Positions 34,395 through 46,195 of a stretch of DNA of 64,000 nucleotides are shown here, one piece after another. Source of the stretch: Vandiemenella viatica (Eukaryota; Arthropoda; Insecta; Orthoptera; Morabidae); the NCBI GenBank assembly GCA_031002005.1, contig CM061919.1, positions 37,351,088 through 37,415,087 of the forward strand, in the 5' to 3' direction. The translations under genes were made by a program, and so were the position numbers. Under the pieces are notes generated by a model. That model worked only from the letters and a program-made list of their open reading frames with translations, was not told where the DNA came from and ran no database searches. Each line of letters opens with the position of its first letter. Positions within the stretch are counted from its first letter, which is position 1.

Positions 34395-34680
34395 TGATCT
34401 GACAGCTCAGACGTAATTAGTGGGCAAACCAGTGGTTACTGCGCCAGCTCTCAAAAAATTCTGGCTACGATCCCACGTTCAAATACAAGTAGTGGCAAGA
34501 AATTTTAAGATTTGTAGTTGAATAAATAAACTATTCTGGGGTGTTCTGTGGTTCCGAATCTACATTAAATTGTAGGTCCCAGAAGAAAGGAACTGGCCAT
34601 CCTACCTTTGATACAATGGCTTAATATGCTTCCTTCTGGAGGATCCAAACAACCTGGAGGTTAGGTTTTTATACTGTCTA
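34395..34680 (+). repeat. Second SINE-like repeat with tRNA-like head
   Basis: 34420-34480 contains CAGTGGTTACTGCGCC and CACGTTCAAATAC, reminiscent of boxes A and B. The 3' part (34585-34670: GAAAGGAACTGGCCATCC, GATACAATGGCTTAATATGC, CCTTCTGGAGGATCC) matches 32470-32550 immediately downstream of the SINE at 32075-32405, suggesting both derive from a longer shared unit. Confidence 0.5.
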
Positions 34681-34689
34681 TATATTTAA

Positions 34690-35646
34690 TGTGTCCAATC
34701 TAATACTATTATATGAACAACTCTTGTAAATTGATAAAATTAATTTCTCACAAACTTCTCTAAGGATTTTGATGAAATCTTGCATACTGAACAGAAATCA
34801 AAATATGCCGAGATACTATTACTAAAGGGACTATAGTTACTATCATAAGCTAGCACTGAGTTTATGTCCCAGTGGCAATTTCACTAGACATCTATTTTGT
34901 ATTATGCAAATTTGTTCATCATCTAGATCAATGATATATTACTTTTTTTGACTCCCCTACTAACAAATGATAGTTATCTATATTTATTATGTCATTATCA
35001 TCTGTTCCCTTGCTGCTCACAGTTTTAAGCACAAACAAAAACTATGTCTACCATTCACTCAGAAACAAAATTGCCAGGTTGGTGAACCAGTAATCAGCAG
35101 ATATTAACTTTTTTGGAGGTTCTCTCCCATCTTTCTCAGCAAATGTTAAAAAACTACTACTGACTGATTAAGTTTATATAATCATTTTCTCATGTCTAGT
35201 ATAAAGCAATAACTTTTGTATTTGAACTAACCAATTATCCATGACTTTTTCTTAAAGTTATTTGTAAAATATTCTTGTACAATGTCGATTGGTGTAAAAA
35301 AATAAATAAATAATACTCCGAATTATCTAAAAATGCTTCTTTTCCTTATAAACAATATCGCTAAGACACAATTGGTAAGGAGATTTGAATAATCACAGTA
35401 TACTGTAAAGTAACAACATTAACTTACGATGGCAGCTTATCTGCTATTCGCTTAACATAATTCTTCCTTTGATCATCAAATTCTTTATTATTTCACCTAT
35501 TCACTTTAACAACTTCATTTTTTATTCTCTCTATATAGAAACTTACAACATTTTTTCCCAGCACATATCAGTCTTGTTCTTTCCTTTTCTTGATTATTGT
35601 GGCTAATGCTTTGAATCAATATTTTCTAAAAATGCTATCACATTAC
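34690..35646. other. Intron sequence, no secure feature
   Basis: AT-rich. Near 34845-34885 the phrase CCCAGTGGCAATTTCACTAG recurs in variant form at 6905-6930 and 62020-62050 (CGGTGGCA.TTTC.CTA), an otherwise unclassified short repeat. Confidence 0.45.
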
Positions 35647-37107
35647 CAGTGGCGTAGCTAGGTTAACAAGGGACCCGGTGAAAAGAATATATATAAACCA
35701 GGTGATTCAAAATGATTGTCGGGGTTTCAAAAAATTCCTACACTTAGCACAATTGAGATACGAATTTGAATTTTATTTTGATGTGTAAAGAAACTCATTA
35801 AGTTTTTTTACATCCATTACAAATGTTCAATATGTCATCCCACACGATGCAGCATGTCATCAGAAAGGCGGCCCTGATCCGTTCTCTCAGTTGTGGGATA
35901 GTCACAGGTAGAGGAGAAAGATAAACTTGATCCTTGATGTAACCCCACAGAAAAAAATCACATGTGGTTAAATCTGGTGAACGAGGTGGCCATACCATGA
36001 GCATTTGGTCACTGTCGGCCCCGCGTCCTATCCATCACTGCGGCAATTGTTCGTTGAGAAATGTTTTGACCTCCCGATGGAAATGAGGTGGAGCACCACC
36101 TTATTGGAATATGAAATCATCCACCTCTTTCAGCTGAGGCAGCAACCACTCAGAGACCATATTGAGGTAAGTTAGTCCTGTTACTGTCTGTTCATTGAAG
36201 AAGAACGGGCCGTACACTTTCGCCTTGGAAACAGCAGCGAACACTCACACTTTTGGAGAATCACGCTGGTGTTCAATAAAAGCACTGGGATTTGCTGTCC
36301 CCCAAATCCGCACATTATGCTTGTTAACTTTCCCGCACAAGTGAAAGTTCAATTCATCACTAAGCATGAGTTTTTTACAAAACCCATCTTCTTCCATTTT
36401 TTCTTGCATAATGTTGCAAAACATGAGACGTTTGCAATGGTCGTCAGGTGTTAAAGCCTGAAGCAGCCCTAGGCGATACGCTTTCATTTTAAGGCGTTTT
36501 CATAGCACTGTGGTTTGCGGAATTTTCAGTTCTCTGCTACCTCTTCTTGTTGATTTCCGTGGGCTACGTTGATAAGCTTCTATGACGCGGTTCACGTCGA
36601 CTTCCAACACAGAAGGACACCCACTGCTTTTCTCATTGCATAAGCAGCCCTTCTCCACGAACTGCGCATACCACCTTCGAATGGAATTGTCTGAAGGTGC
36701 ATCCTTCATAAATCTTTTTCGAAAGTGCCATTGGACAACGGTAACTGACTGACAAACGTGAAAATCTAGAGTGCAAAAAGCTGCCATATTGCAAACACTG
36801 ACATCTGGCGGAACAAAATGTAACTACAAGATTAGCGGCTGCTACAAAACAAAACTTTGAGAGTTTGTGTATTCAACCATGTAAAGATAATACTTGTATG
36901 TTTAGTACACAGCCGGGAAAAAATTCATGAAACCCCAACAATCATTTTGAATCACCCTGTATATATATTTGGGACCTTAGGCTAAATGGGTGACTTTTAG
37001 CTCTACCAAATCTTGTGTGATTTGCTGGCAGGGGCTCCCAGAGCTTGGGCCCCCTGAGCTGAGCTTGGTGGCCCCAGTGCATGGCACCTTCGAAAGCTAC
37101 ACCTCTG
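35647..37107. mobile_element. Non-autonomous hAT (MITE) carrying a nested mariner
   Basis: Ends CAGTGGCGTAGCTA (35647) and TAGCTACACCTCTG-like mirror (ending 37107). Flanking 8-mers CACATTAC (35639-35646) and CAAATTAC (37108-37115) agree at 7 of 8 positions, the hAT duplication length. Without the mariner at 35699-36959 the element is only about 200 bp, with GC-rich ends (GGGACCCGGTG; GGGGCTCCC). It has no coding sequence of its own. Confidence 0.8.
35699..36959 (-). mobile_element. mariner/Tc-like element with decayed transposase
   Basis: Inverted ends GGTGATTCAAAATGATTG and CAATCATTTTGAATCACC. The transposase frame runs 36787 to 35798 on the minus strand in a single frame broken by stops (for example at 36500 and 36245). 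Visible: DUF4817-like N-terminus (WHFRKRFMKDAPSDNSIRRW, SSGCPSV), first Asp block LSDELNFHL, GGAPPHFHREVKTFLN in which the second catalytic Asp is Gly, and PPRSPDLTTCDFFLWGYIKD. Inactive by both stops and the lost Asp. Inserted in the hAT MITE. Confidence 0.88.
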
Positions 37108-37115
37108 CAAATTAC

Positions 37116-38654
37116 AAAGAAGTTTTTTCTTGACGTCTTCAAACTTTTGTCTCTTTGATATAATTCTTTCACTATAATTGTTACACTATCTAATGCTACA
37201 AAACAGTATTTGGAGGCACATTTTTCACTCTCTGTTCTCTAACTTTCAACTATTTTCGTATATTTAATTTTAATAACACTTTGTTTTTCTTGTTTCAACT
37301 ATGAAAGCAAAGTGAATTTTTATACAGAGTATCATTTATCCTGAAATCATTTCCTTTATAAACTTCAATAATATGCTTCCATACAACCAACATACATGAG
37401 TGCTTCAGTTTATTTTATACTTTGTTACCTAGAGCTTTATCTGATTTAATGAGTGTTGTCATAAATAAATTTCAGTGCTCATTAATGTGCCATCAGCATG
37501 TAGATAACATGATTGCATTGATATGTTGAATACCACATACTTGCCTCTACAGCCATTTGTTTCCTTATTACAACAATGAATATAAGGTAGTTTCAAAAGT
37601 ATATTGCACAACATGTAATTATTAAGTTCCCAGTATGTCTAAGAAATTTTGCACTCGTTGCTTTCAAAGCCTCAATTTGATCAGTCCCAAAGTATTTTTA
37701 AACATGAATCACACAAATTGCAGACAGTTCTGCTAAATCAAAGTCTTATTATGGAGACACACAATCATTAGTGTAGAAACTGGAGGAGCAAGGTATAAAA
37801 ATGTGCAATCATTAAGAATTGTCCAAGTGCACAATGGGTTCACTTATGTTGATATACAGCCAAGCTTAAAAACAAACACACAGCATTATATTTGAATTAC
37901 CTAATACATAATGTGGAGGTAATACCTGAATAATTTTGAACAATTTTTGTTAAGAAACATGTGAAGGAGTTGTAAAAAAAAAAATGTTAATGAATAAGCA
38001 CACAGATCAGTTCAAAACCTTATCTATGCAGAGAGAAGTGGGCCATATGGCAAGGGAGGGTGCATAGGCCAAGGCTTAATGTATGCCTGGCTCGGCCCAG
38101 GTGAACAGAGTGGAGGTAGTATAATTAATATGAACTACCAATTACTCTACAAAATATATACATCACAGGTGGTGGTGGCATGCCAAAGCAGCTATGCTTA
38201 CTATAAAAATGTAAATTCAATAATGTATTTATAAGGGAACAATAGAATAAGAAAGCAAATAAAGACACCAATAAATTAAGAGAGAAATGCATTCATCAGC
38301 CAGTTCTTTACTATGTCTTGATTCCATTAATCAAATCTGCAATATGGCCATGACTTTCTATGCTTCTTCCCTGAAGAAATGTGCACCCTGTTTGCCAAAC
38401 TTTCTACCCACTGCAAATCTCCTCCCTCCCACCCCCACCCACTCAGCAGACCAATCCATTTCACAAAAATTTTGGTACACAAATACTCTCCTCAGAATCT
38501 TCCTATATTCTATTGTTCCCCTATTTATTTATTATTAAAGTATACACTGTTGTAAGTATGCATATCTAATTTTGTGTCCCACTGCCATATATATATGTAT
38601 ATATATGGCACTAGGTTGCAAAAAGGAATTAAATTAGAATAGTGATATGAGCCA
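37116..38654. other. Intron sequence, simple repeats only
   Basis: AT-rich without recognised coding similarity. A perfect short palindrome CCATATATATATG/CATATATATATGG lies near 38585-38608. Short CAACCCACTCAGCAG-type C-rich text near 38400-38450 is unclassified. Confidence 0.45.
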
Positions 38655-38765
38655 CCACTTTACCTTTAGACGATGGATATGGGGTGCGAACACACAGCAA
38701 ATACATAAACACAAATCATACAGAAATTTTTGGTACAAGCCCTTTGTCAACAGTAGAAAATTATG
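38655..38765 (-). repeat. Degenerate copy of the hammerhead-core repeat family
   Basis: Minus strand: CTACTGTTGACAAAGGG, CTTGTACCAAAAATTTC, then a TTTGTGTTTATG tract and GCTGTGTGTTCGCACCCC. The order matches the family consensus but the 3' module is truncated. A second core start (GTTGACGAAGGG on the minus strand) lies near 38878-38893. Confidence 0.5.
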
Positions 38766-39179
38766 GCACCAGAAAACTGTATAACCATCACTAGTCACAG
38801 CTGAGGGCAGGACTGGCGTTAAAACAAACATACAGACATAGACATACGTTGAGAGTTGTAATTTGCATGTTTATGTCCCTTCGTCAACAGTAGAATGAGG
38901 TGGCTGCTGCATGATGGGGCTAGTAGCTAACAAAAGACTCATACTGTTAGTGCCTCATGCTGGGGGAAAGCTTAAAATGGCAGGAAAAGTTGAGTGGGAA
39001 TTGAAAATCATAAATCTGAGAATTGAAAAACTGGAAACAATATTGCAAAAAGATGCCAAGGCAGAGAGAAATGGCAGGACGAAACGATTTTGCACACAAT
39101 AAATAAGACAATCTGTAAAGGAACTTGAATTAAAGTAACAGAAATTCAATGGTATTGTAAGCAACAGCTCTGATGAGCA

Positions 39180-39720
39180 GCGGTGCAAATTGGATGGAGG
39201 CAGAGTTTTGGGGAAAGAAGGAAGATTACTGGATGCTATTGTGAGTTAAGTCCCAGTAGTTGCCAGGTACCCAGCTTGTACTGGTAAACCAGTTCCCACT
39301 TTCTGAGTTCCCAGAAACTACTTCTTCTTAGGAGGATTCTAATAGCATGGATGGTGAAGCAACAATTAAAATAGTTGGTGGCATGAACAGATACTGGGTG
39401 GTTAGAGTTCTAGGTGAACACCATTTGTTTGTAGGCCTTCATTATACTGGGCTACAGATTTCTGGTGGGACCTATGTAGGAGGCCTGAAAATAATTGCAA
39501 GTTAACTAGTGTATAGCATGGCAGGTGCTATGATGGGGAAGCTTTCCCCGGTTGCTGTGATGGTGGTGGAGGCGTGGGGTTGTTGTACATTTTGCTGTGG
39601 GATCTGTTTCACGGAAAAGAGCATTGGGGCTGTTTAATAGAACAGAGAAGATTGTGTTTGTGGACGAGTAACTGGCTGAGATTAGGATGTCTGCTTAAGC
39701 ATGTTCTGAGAGAGTAATGG
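39180..39720. other. G-rich, C-poor block of unknown nature
   Basis: The plus strand is rich in G and poor in C, with phrases such as GGTGGTGGAGGCGTGGGG. Its complement is C-rich/G-poor like the block at 60660-61760, but I could not align the two. No conserved domain in any frame. Could be part of an unclassified retroelement. Confidence 0.3.
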
Positions 39721-39849
39721 GATGAGGGATCTCATTTCTTGGCAGGCTCAAAGGAAGAAACAACCTTGCCAATGGACTCAGTAAATTGATTTCAATAGTC
39801 TCCAATTTTACAATGCTTGGGTTTATGACTTTTAATCCCCACTACTAAA

Positions 39850-40110
39850 TCATCGCCAATTTTTTTTTGCTTATGGCTTTACACTTTGCCGATGTTGCTT
39901 GGTCATTAGAGGAGGGAGAAGACTGGGGGGCAAGGAATGGGAAGAAATTTGGCCATGGCCTTTTAAAGGAAGCATCCCAGCATTCACCTTGAATGATTTG
40001 GGGAAACCGCCAAAAAAACAAATATGGATGTCTGGATGGGGATTCGAACCAGCATCCTTCTGAAAGTGAGAAAAGTGTCACCCACCACATTCGGTACCAC
40101 CATGTTAATT
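39850..40110 (+). repeat. SINE copy
   Basis: Body phrases in order: GGTCATTAGAGGAGG, GGGGCAAGGAATGGGAAG, AAATTTGGCCATGGCC, AAGGAAGCATCCCAGCATTC, GATTTGGGGAAACC, GGATGTCTGGATGGGGATT, CGAACCAGCATCC. Same family as 32075-32405, with the 5' head replaced by TTTTTGCTTATGGCTTTAC. Confidence 0.75.
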
Positions 40111-40454
40111 TCCCCTCACTGACCAACAGGGTGAGCTACCAGTTAACAGCTAGCCTCAATCATGCAGCAGCCACAAAGGAACATAAGCTCAGAAGTTACA
40201 ACACTCAGCGTGTCTCTGTGATTATCTGTGTTCCTGCCTTCAACTCTCTTATCCAAATTTTTACTTTATCCTGCTTTATAGCACCTTTGTTTTCTATGTA
40301 TGTGTGTGTATTTTTTCCCCTGGAATTTATTAACAATCCATTTTGTATTAGTTTGCCCCTCCACCTCCTCTACCTGTTCTCTAAAACTAAGTCCGTTATG
40401 CAGCAAGCATTGATTTGCACACGTCTCCTTTACTAAATGACCCAATACTATCTT

Positions 40455-41865
40455 CCATGACTAAGATTTTAAAACAAAATATTGTACAACTGTGTTTTTT
40501 TTATGCATTTGTACGAGGGTAGGTCCAAAAGTTCCCGGCCTGACCCACTTATTGGATGTGTACAAAAGTATGAATTGCCGTGCTTCGAAGGTGAAGTTTT
40601 GATACACTATTCCCCATATTTGCGTTCTTCTCTGCAAGTTCCTGTGCACCAGAGAGAGGACCAAACATAACCTGTATACATCATGTCAAATGTGAAGTAT
40701 CATGCGGTGATAAAGTTTTTGACCAAAGAATACTGTATGCCATCTGATATCCATGTACACCCGCAAAATGTGTATGGAGACTTTTCTCCTCGTTATTTTA
40801 CAGTGAAACACTGGGACAAACTGTTTAAATTTGGTAGAGAATACCTGGAAGATGATCCACGCTCTGGACATCCGGCGACAGTGATCGCTGATGAAAATAT
40901 TGCAAGTGTGAAGGGGAAGTGCTGGAAGACAGAAGACTGAAGGCAAAAGAAATTACAGCGAGACTGGACTTGTCGAAAACCACTGTTGTTTGAATTCACC
41001 ATGAACATTTGGGTATGAGCAAGGTCAGTGCACGTTGGATTCGCAAACTCTTTCTGCAGTGCAGAAAGCAAAATGAGTGAATTGTGCTCGAGAGATTTTG
41101 AAGCTGTGGGAAGAGAGAAACATTCATTACTGAATTCCATTGTCACTGGTGATGAGACCATGGTCCTATAAAAGAGAATCAATGGAATGGTGCCAGGTGG
41201 AGGAATCTCCGCCAAGATAGTCAAAATTGTGCCAGTCAATGAAGAAGGTCATGGGTGACTATTTTTGGGTTAATGAAGGAATTTTACTTTTTGATTTCAA
41301 GGAAAGAAATACTTCAGTAAATACAATATACTATGGCAATTTGATCATGAAACTCCGAGACACCATAAAAGAGAAAAGGTGCGCTATACTTTCAAGAGGT
41401 GTGAGGCTTCTGCATGACAATGCACCTGTCCACACTGCCATGCATGTGAAGGCCATTATTAAAGCATGCGGATTCTCCGAACTCCCTCATGCACTGTACA
41501 GTGCGGATTTGACCCCACATGACTATTTTTTTGTTTACTAAACTAAAGTATGACCTTCGTGGATGCAAGTTTTGCAATGATGAAATCGTCTAGTCAGCTG
41601 TAATTGAACATTTTGACAGCAAAGATAAGAAATATTTTTCTGGCGGAATAAACATGTTAATTCCATGTTAAGGAAAATGTATTACAATAAAGGGAAGTTA
41701 TACTGAAAAGTAATATACATATTTTATTTATTTTAATGTCCCTTCCTACTTAGGACGGAAACTTTTGGACCTACCCTCGTAGTGGCCTCCAGCCTTCAAC
41801 TCTGAGGAGTGCTGGGTTATTTTCTACATCCTCTGTTATTTGTAATACAGTCTTTCCATATAGAA
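40455..41865 (+). repeat. Copy of the hammerhead-core repeat family split by a mariner
   Basis: Left piece (40466-40513) has AAAACAAAATATTGT and ACTGTGTTTT. Right piece (41782-41860) has GTGGCCTCCAGCCTTCAAC, TCTGAGGAGTGCTGGGTT and TCTTTCCATATAGAATA. Joining them across the mariner restores the family order. Confidence 0.65.
40514..41779 (+). mobile_element. mariner element with decayed DD34D transposase
   Basis: Inverted ends CGAGGGTAGGTCCAAAAGTT and AACTTTTGGACCTACCCTCG with flanking TA on both sides. The transposase is split over frames 40683-40940 and 41227-41541: HTH (VIKFLTKEYC, GREYLEDDPRSGHP), IVTGDETMV, RLLHDNAPVHTAMHVKAI and LYSADLTPHDYFF. Residues of all three catalytic Asp are still visible but frameshifts and stops break the protein. 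1266 bp. Confidence 0.92.
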
Positions 41866-42489
41866 TAGTGATACATAAATAAGGAGTTATATGCTTCAAC
41901 TTCGCTTTTAAAGTTTTTGAATATATTACGTATCTGCACAAGCTGTAATGCAAGGCTGAAGCCAAAATATGTAATAGACTTTTGCAAGAATTTTGTAACA
42001 GTATTTTGCAGTAAAATATTTAAAACTGAAAGTAGGCACATTATTCAAATTTAATATATTCGCAAAAAATCTTCCAATCATCTCAAGATCCATAAAATGT
42101 GATCAAATTTGCGATAAACAAAAATTTCAACAAATAAATTCCAAGATTATATTCACAAAAATGTGGCAGGTACTGTTGTTTCTTGTGATGGTAACTGTCA
42201 ATCAAATTTTCTGTGAAATAAGTGATTACAGTGCCTCCAATTTTCTAATATTTGCATAAATTCAAGAGCCGAAAACACTGAACAAATGAAACATTCCAGT
42301 AATAAAATCTAATAAATACTTAATGTGTTCTCTTGATGTAATTTATTTAAATAAATAAACTTTAATGGCTATATTCAAGCCTTATTCTAACATAATAACT
42401 TTTCAATGTGATAAGAATCACCATTTCGAATTTTTCAATCATATGGTAACATCTTTGTATGAAAAGGCAGTGGAATTATGAGGAAAGAA
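41866..42489. other. Intron sequence, no feature seen
   Basis: AT-rich, with no conserved frame or repeat recognised. Confidence 0.5.
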
Positions 42490-43834
42490 ATCTAAATTTA
42501 TATATGTACTCTGCAATTCACAAAATTGTGGGTGGCAAAGGGAACTCAGCACCAAATGTAATCTCTTTGCTGTGCATTACAATCCCTAATGGTACGAGGG
42601 AAAATGAATTCATTTAAGAATAAGTGTGGCACCTTATTTCTCTAATCTTATCTTTCCTGTTATTCCAACTCAAATAAGATGGTGGACGAAGTATTTCATG
42701 ACACTCGTAAGTGAAAGTGGGAGTACACATGTTTACCAATAAGTTTAAATGAAACGTGTGTCGCCTATCTACCAAAGACTCCCAGCCCAGCCTACTAATT
42801 AGTTCTGTGACACTTTCATAAGTACTGTAGCAAGCAGTCACGAATCGAGCGGCTCTTCTCTGTACTCTCTCTATACTGTCATAAAAAAACCTTACGAAAC
42901 GGATCCCCAAGTAGACCAAATGTGAACGCACAAGAGATTTGTATGCTATCTCCTTTGTTTGTTCATTACAGTTTTTCAAGATTCGACCAAGGTATCACAG
43001 CTTAGAATTAGCTCTACCTACTAACGAATTAATGTGTAAGTCCTATTTCAATGAATGTTCCTTTGTACTGTAGTACTGTTACTCCCAAATATTTCACAGA
43101 ACTGACCATATCAATAACTGAACTGTTTACCTCGTATTTCTGAACACTCGGATTCTTTTTGTTAGTTATGCACATTGTCTTGCACTTTTTACAATTTAGT
43201 GTAAGTTACCGCTCACCCCACCATGCCGAAATAACATCCAGATCGCACTGAATTTTTAAGCAATCAGCCAATAAATAATCACATCAGCAAACAATCTGAA
43301 AATGCTTTTCACTTTGTCTCGAAGATCATTTATAAAAATTAAGAAAAGAAGTGGTCCTATTACACTTCCTTGAGGTACACCCGATGTAATGTCTAGATTA
43401 GAAGAACTTTCTCCTTCAACGACGACACACTGTGACCGACCAGTTAGAAAATCATTTATCCATTCACAAAGCTGATCCGATATATTGAATGTTCGAAGCT
43501 TCACTAAAAAGCGGTTGTGTGGCACAGAGTCAAAGGCTTTCTGAAAATCTAAAAAAATGTATCTACTTGTGAACTTGCATCAATAACTTTCATTACGTCA
43601 TGTGTAAATAGGGCCAGCTGTGTTTCACATGATATTTTCTTCCGAAATCTGTGTTGATTTGTTGATAGCAAATTATTTTCATATAGAAAATTCATAATGT
43701 TCGAGCATATAATATGCTTCATAACTCTACTACAAACAGATGATATAGATATGGGACAGTAGGTTGTAGGATCACTTCGATCACCTTTCTTGAAAATCGG
43801 AGTTGCCTGCGCGATTTTCCAGTCAGAATGTACT
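42490..43834 (-). pseudogene. CR1/Jockey-like LINE reverse transcriptase relic
   Basis: Reading leftwards: SDWKIAQATPIFKKGDRSDP, SVCSRVMKHIICSNI, ENNLLSTNQHRFRK, SCETQLALF, then LTSGVPQGSVIGPLLF-type block SGVPQGSVIGPLLFLIFIND, an FADDV box altered to FADVI, and the C-terminal ERVQRRAARFVTACYS and LGWESLVDRRHTFHLNL, ending in a 3' UTR with CCACCCACAATTTTGTGAATTGC. Frameshifts and stops are many. A second, shorter copy of the same family lies at 53160-53760. The palindromic element begins immediately at its right edge. Confidence 0.85.
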
Positions 43835-43851
43835 TTTCACTCTTATAAGGA

Positions 43852-44187
43852 AAAGAAAGGGAAAATACACCCAACACTCACCAAAGCTGAAGGGAGGAGG
43901 GCAGCAGCAACACAGCACAACACACAAACAAATAAAAAACAATATTTCGGGTGAAGAATCCCCTTTTTCAAGTAAACAGATAGGTGGCTGGTGTCTTGCG
44001 CAAGACCAGCCACCTATCTGTTTACTTGAAAAAGGGGATTCTTCACCCGAAATATTGTTTTTTATTTGTTTGTGTGTTGTGCTGTGTTGCTGCTGCCCTC
44101 CTCCCTTCAGCTTTGGTGAGTGTTGGGTGTATTTTCCCTTTCTTTTCCATGTAAATATTGCCTCGCGGCATTTCTTTCCTTTCATTG
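43852..44187. mobile_element. Palindromic inverted dimer of the hammerhead-core repeat, with 17-bp target duplication
   Basis: Two arms of about 148 bp are near-perfect inverted copies around CTTGCGCAAG (centre about 44001), differing there by a 2-base indel. Each arm contains CTTGAAAAAGGGG, CACCCGAAATATTG, TGTGTTGCTGCTGCCC, CTTTGGTGAGTGTTGGG. The right arm runs about 36 bp further (to CCTCGCGGCATTTC...) than the left. TTTCACTCTTATAAGGA flanks both sides (43835-43851 and 44188-44204). A long duplication and one truncated arm suggest insertion by target-primed reverse transcription. The target was the CR1-like LINE. Confidence 0.85.
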
Positions 44188-44204
44188 TTTCACTCTTATA
44201 AGGA

Positions 44205-44639
44205 TTTACTGAATATATCAGACAGAAATGGACCGATTTCCGAAATATGAATAGACAGTTGAACAAGAACAAATTGTAAGGGTTCAATTTCTGCCTTTCT
44301 GGCTATGGAATACTACGTAAAAAGTAATCAAGTTTATGCAAAATCACTTGAGGTAGCTGCCAAGAACACTGAAAACAAGTTAACAGGCTGCAAGAAGCTT
44401 TTGAAGCAGTAAGCATCAATTCTGGTGGACAGTCTCACATGTGATAAATCACTGATAGGTCAAGTATGGAATGGAAAGCACCCATTTAGGCAAAAAAATT
44501 TACAGTTTCTACTTGGTCCAGATTGAACCGTGTTCTAAAATTTTATGCTGGCTAAATTACTAATGTGTGTAAAACACATCACAACACTGTTATTCCTTAC
44601 AATAGCACTAGTGGAAAGAGCTTTCATGAAAAAGAGAAA
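44205..44639. other. Unclassified intron sequence
   Basis: Follows the target duplication of the palindromic element; the first bases should continue the sequence on the left of 43835, but I could not follow the LINE further. No feature recognised. Confidence 0.4.
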
Positions 44640-45090
44640 TCTATTAGTTTCAAATATTGATCTAAGCTCAGAAAGAAGTTTTTGAAAACTTGAAGCACAG
44701 CACTTTATGGAAGTGAAGCATGGACTTTAGAAACACAAGAAACAAGGAAAATTGAATCATTTGAAATCTTGTATTATAGTAATATGCTGAAAATTAAGTT
44801 GACAGATAGAATAAGAAATGAAGTATTTTGGAAATGATGGGCAAGAAAAGAAGCTTGGGGAAGAGTCTTACAGAAAGAAGAGTATGGTGGGTCACATTTT
44901 AAGATATGCGAATTGGTTTATTTGTTAGTGGAAGGAACGGTCAAAAGTAAGAACTGTAGAAGCATACAAAGGCTAGAACATATGAAGCAGATAATTGAAG
45001 ATATAGGTTGTTAGAGGTATGTTGAGATTAAGAGGTTAGCACAAGATAGGAGGGGGTGGGGGATTTCATCAAACCAGTTGAGAGACTGAT
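44640..45090 (+). pseudogene. LINE reverse transcriptase C-terminal relic
   Basis: Pieces: TALYGSEAWTLETQE, RKIESFEILYYSNMLKI, LTDRIRNEVFWK, VYLLVEGTVKSKNCRS, RLEHMKQIIEDIG and VEIKRLAQDRRGWG. This is the C-terminal block of craTE/RTE-like insect LINEs (pattern YGSE.WTL......RMLKI.W.DR..NEEVL). Resembles the relic at 300-1148 in type but is not the same copy. Confidence 0.75.
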
Positions 45091-45781
45091 GACAGAAAAT
45101 AAGTCTACTATATAATTTCCTTGCTCACTCACTCACCTAGATAACTATTGGCGGGTGAACGGTGCCACATGTCAGCCTTCGTTAGCAAATTAACAGCGAC
45201 CAGGAGTATTATTAGAGAAATTTGAGGTTGTATGCACAATTTAATAGCTGCTACCAAAATAATTGCCATAATACATTCATTAAGCTTGCTTTTAGTTGCA
45301 TTTTGTAATTAAAAAAATATCAATAAATTTTACAGCTGAAAAAATGTGGATCTGCTTTTCAGTAACATGTTGTTAATGAAAGTAACATACAAAACTTTAA
45401 AAATAAATAAATAAATCACTCATGGTCTCTGCTGTAACAACGAATGCCAATTGTCATTCTGGCCTAGTATAAATTTCAATTTAATTAAAACTTTCGCTAA
45501 TGTTGCTGTTTGACAAAAGTTTATATATTACAGCTTATTTACTTTTTACATATTTTACTGACCACTTTCGTTAATGGTATTTGATCATGTTCGGTGTATG
45601 TGAGTTATTAGGTTATTTAAAATGGACATCAGACCAAATATGTCACTGTATCGAGTATTCTGGCAATTCATTTCTTTGGATTTGCTCAACTGTTTAATAA
45701 AATGGATTGTGTATTAAGTTCTATAGTCGTTACAAATACTATGACCAATGATTAAATTATGAGTGTTTGCGCAGCCTCAAC

Positions 45782-45828
<47 letters not shown>

Positions 45829-46195
45829 TGATGCTTTCCAAGCAAAGATTTTTTTTAAAAAATTGTGCAGAGTGACCTTTAAGGGTGACAAGTTCACAAG
45901 TCAGGTTTGAGTCTATGACCTTTGAAACAATAATACAATAGTGCGGTTGTTCCTGTCCATGTTTAATACCCAAGTGTATTAATACTTCCGAGTTCTTCAA
46001 GATCACGAGATTTTATTGACACTAAGGGTAAAACACAGGTCAAGTTCATATTTGGTCAGATCAAGTCAACCTGTTATAATCTTTGACCCTAAAACTGTGT
46101 CAGGCGCCAAGGCAACACTTTCACCTGATCTGTGAACAGTTAAGTTCATGACCATGTGTAGCCTTCTGGTACCTCCAATATTAAATAAATTGGTC
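45091..46195. other. Intron sequence with a 43-base poly-A tract
   Basis: AT-rich. An A-run of about 43 bases spans 45783-45825. The segment 46000-46195 lies just outside the LTR-like copy 2 and would be its internal leader (contains TGGCGACC on the minus strand at about 46189-46196). Confidence 0.5.

Noticed and set aside
43852..44187. Palindrome as a cut-and-paste foldback DNA transposon
   Set aside because: The 17-bp flanking duplication and unequal arm lengths fit retroposition better; DNA transposons here show 2, 3 or 8 bp.
45783..45825. Poly-A tract as a LINE or processed-pseudogene tail
   Set aside because: No retroposed sequence or target duplication could be recognised next to it on either strand.
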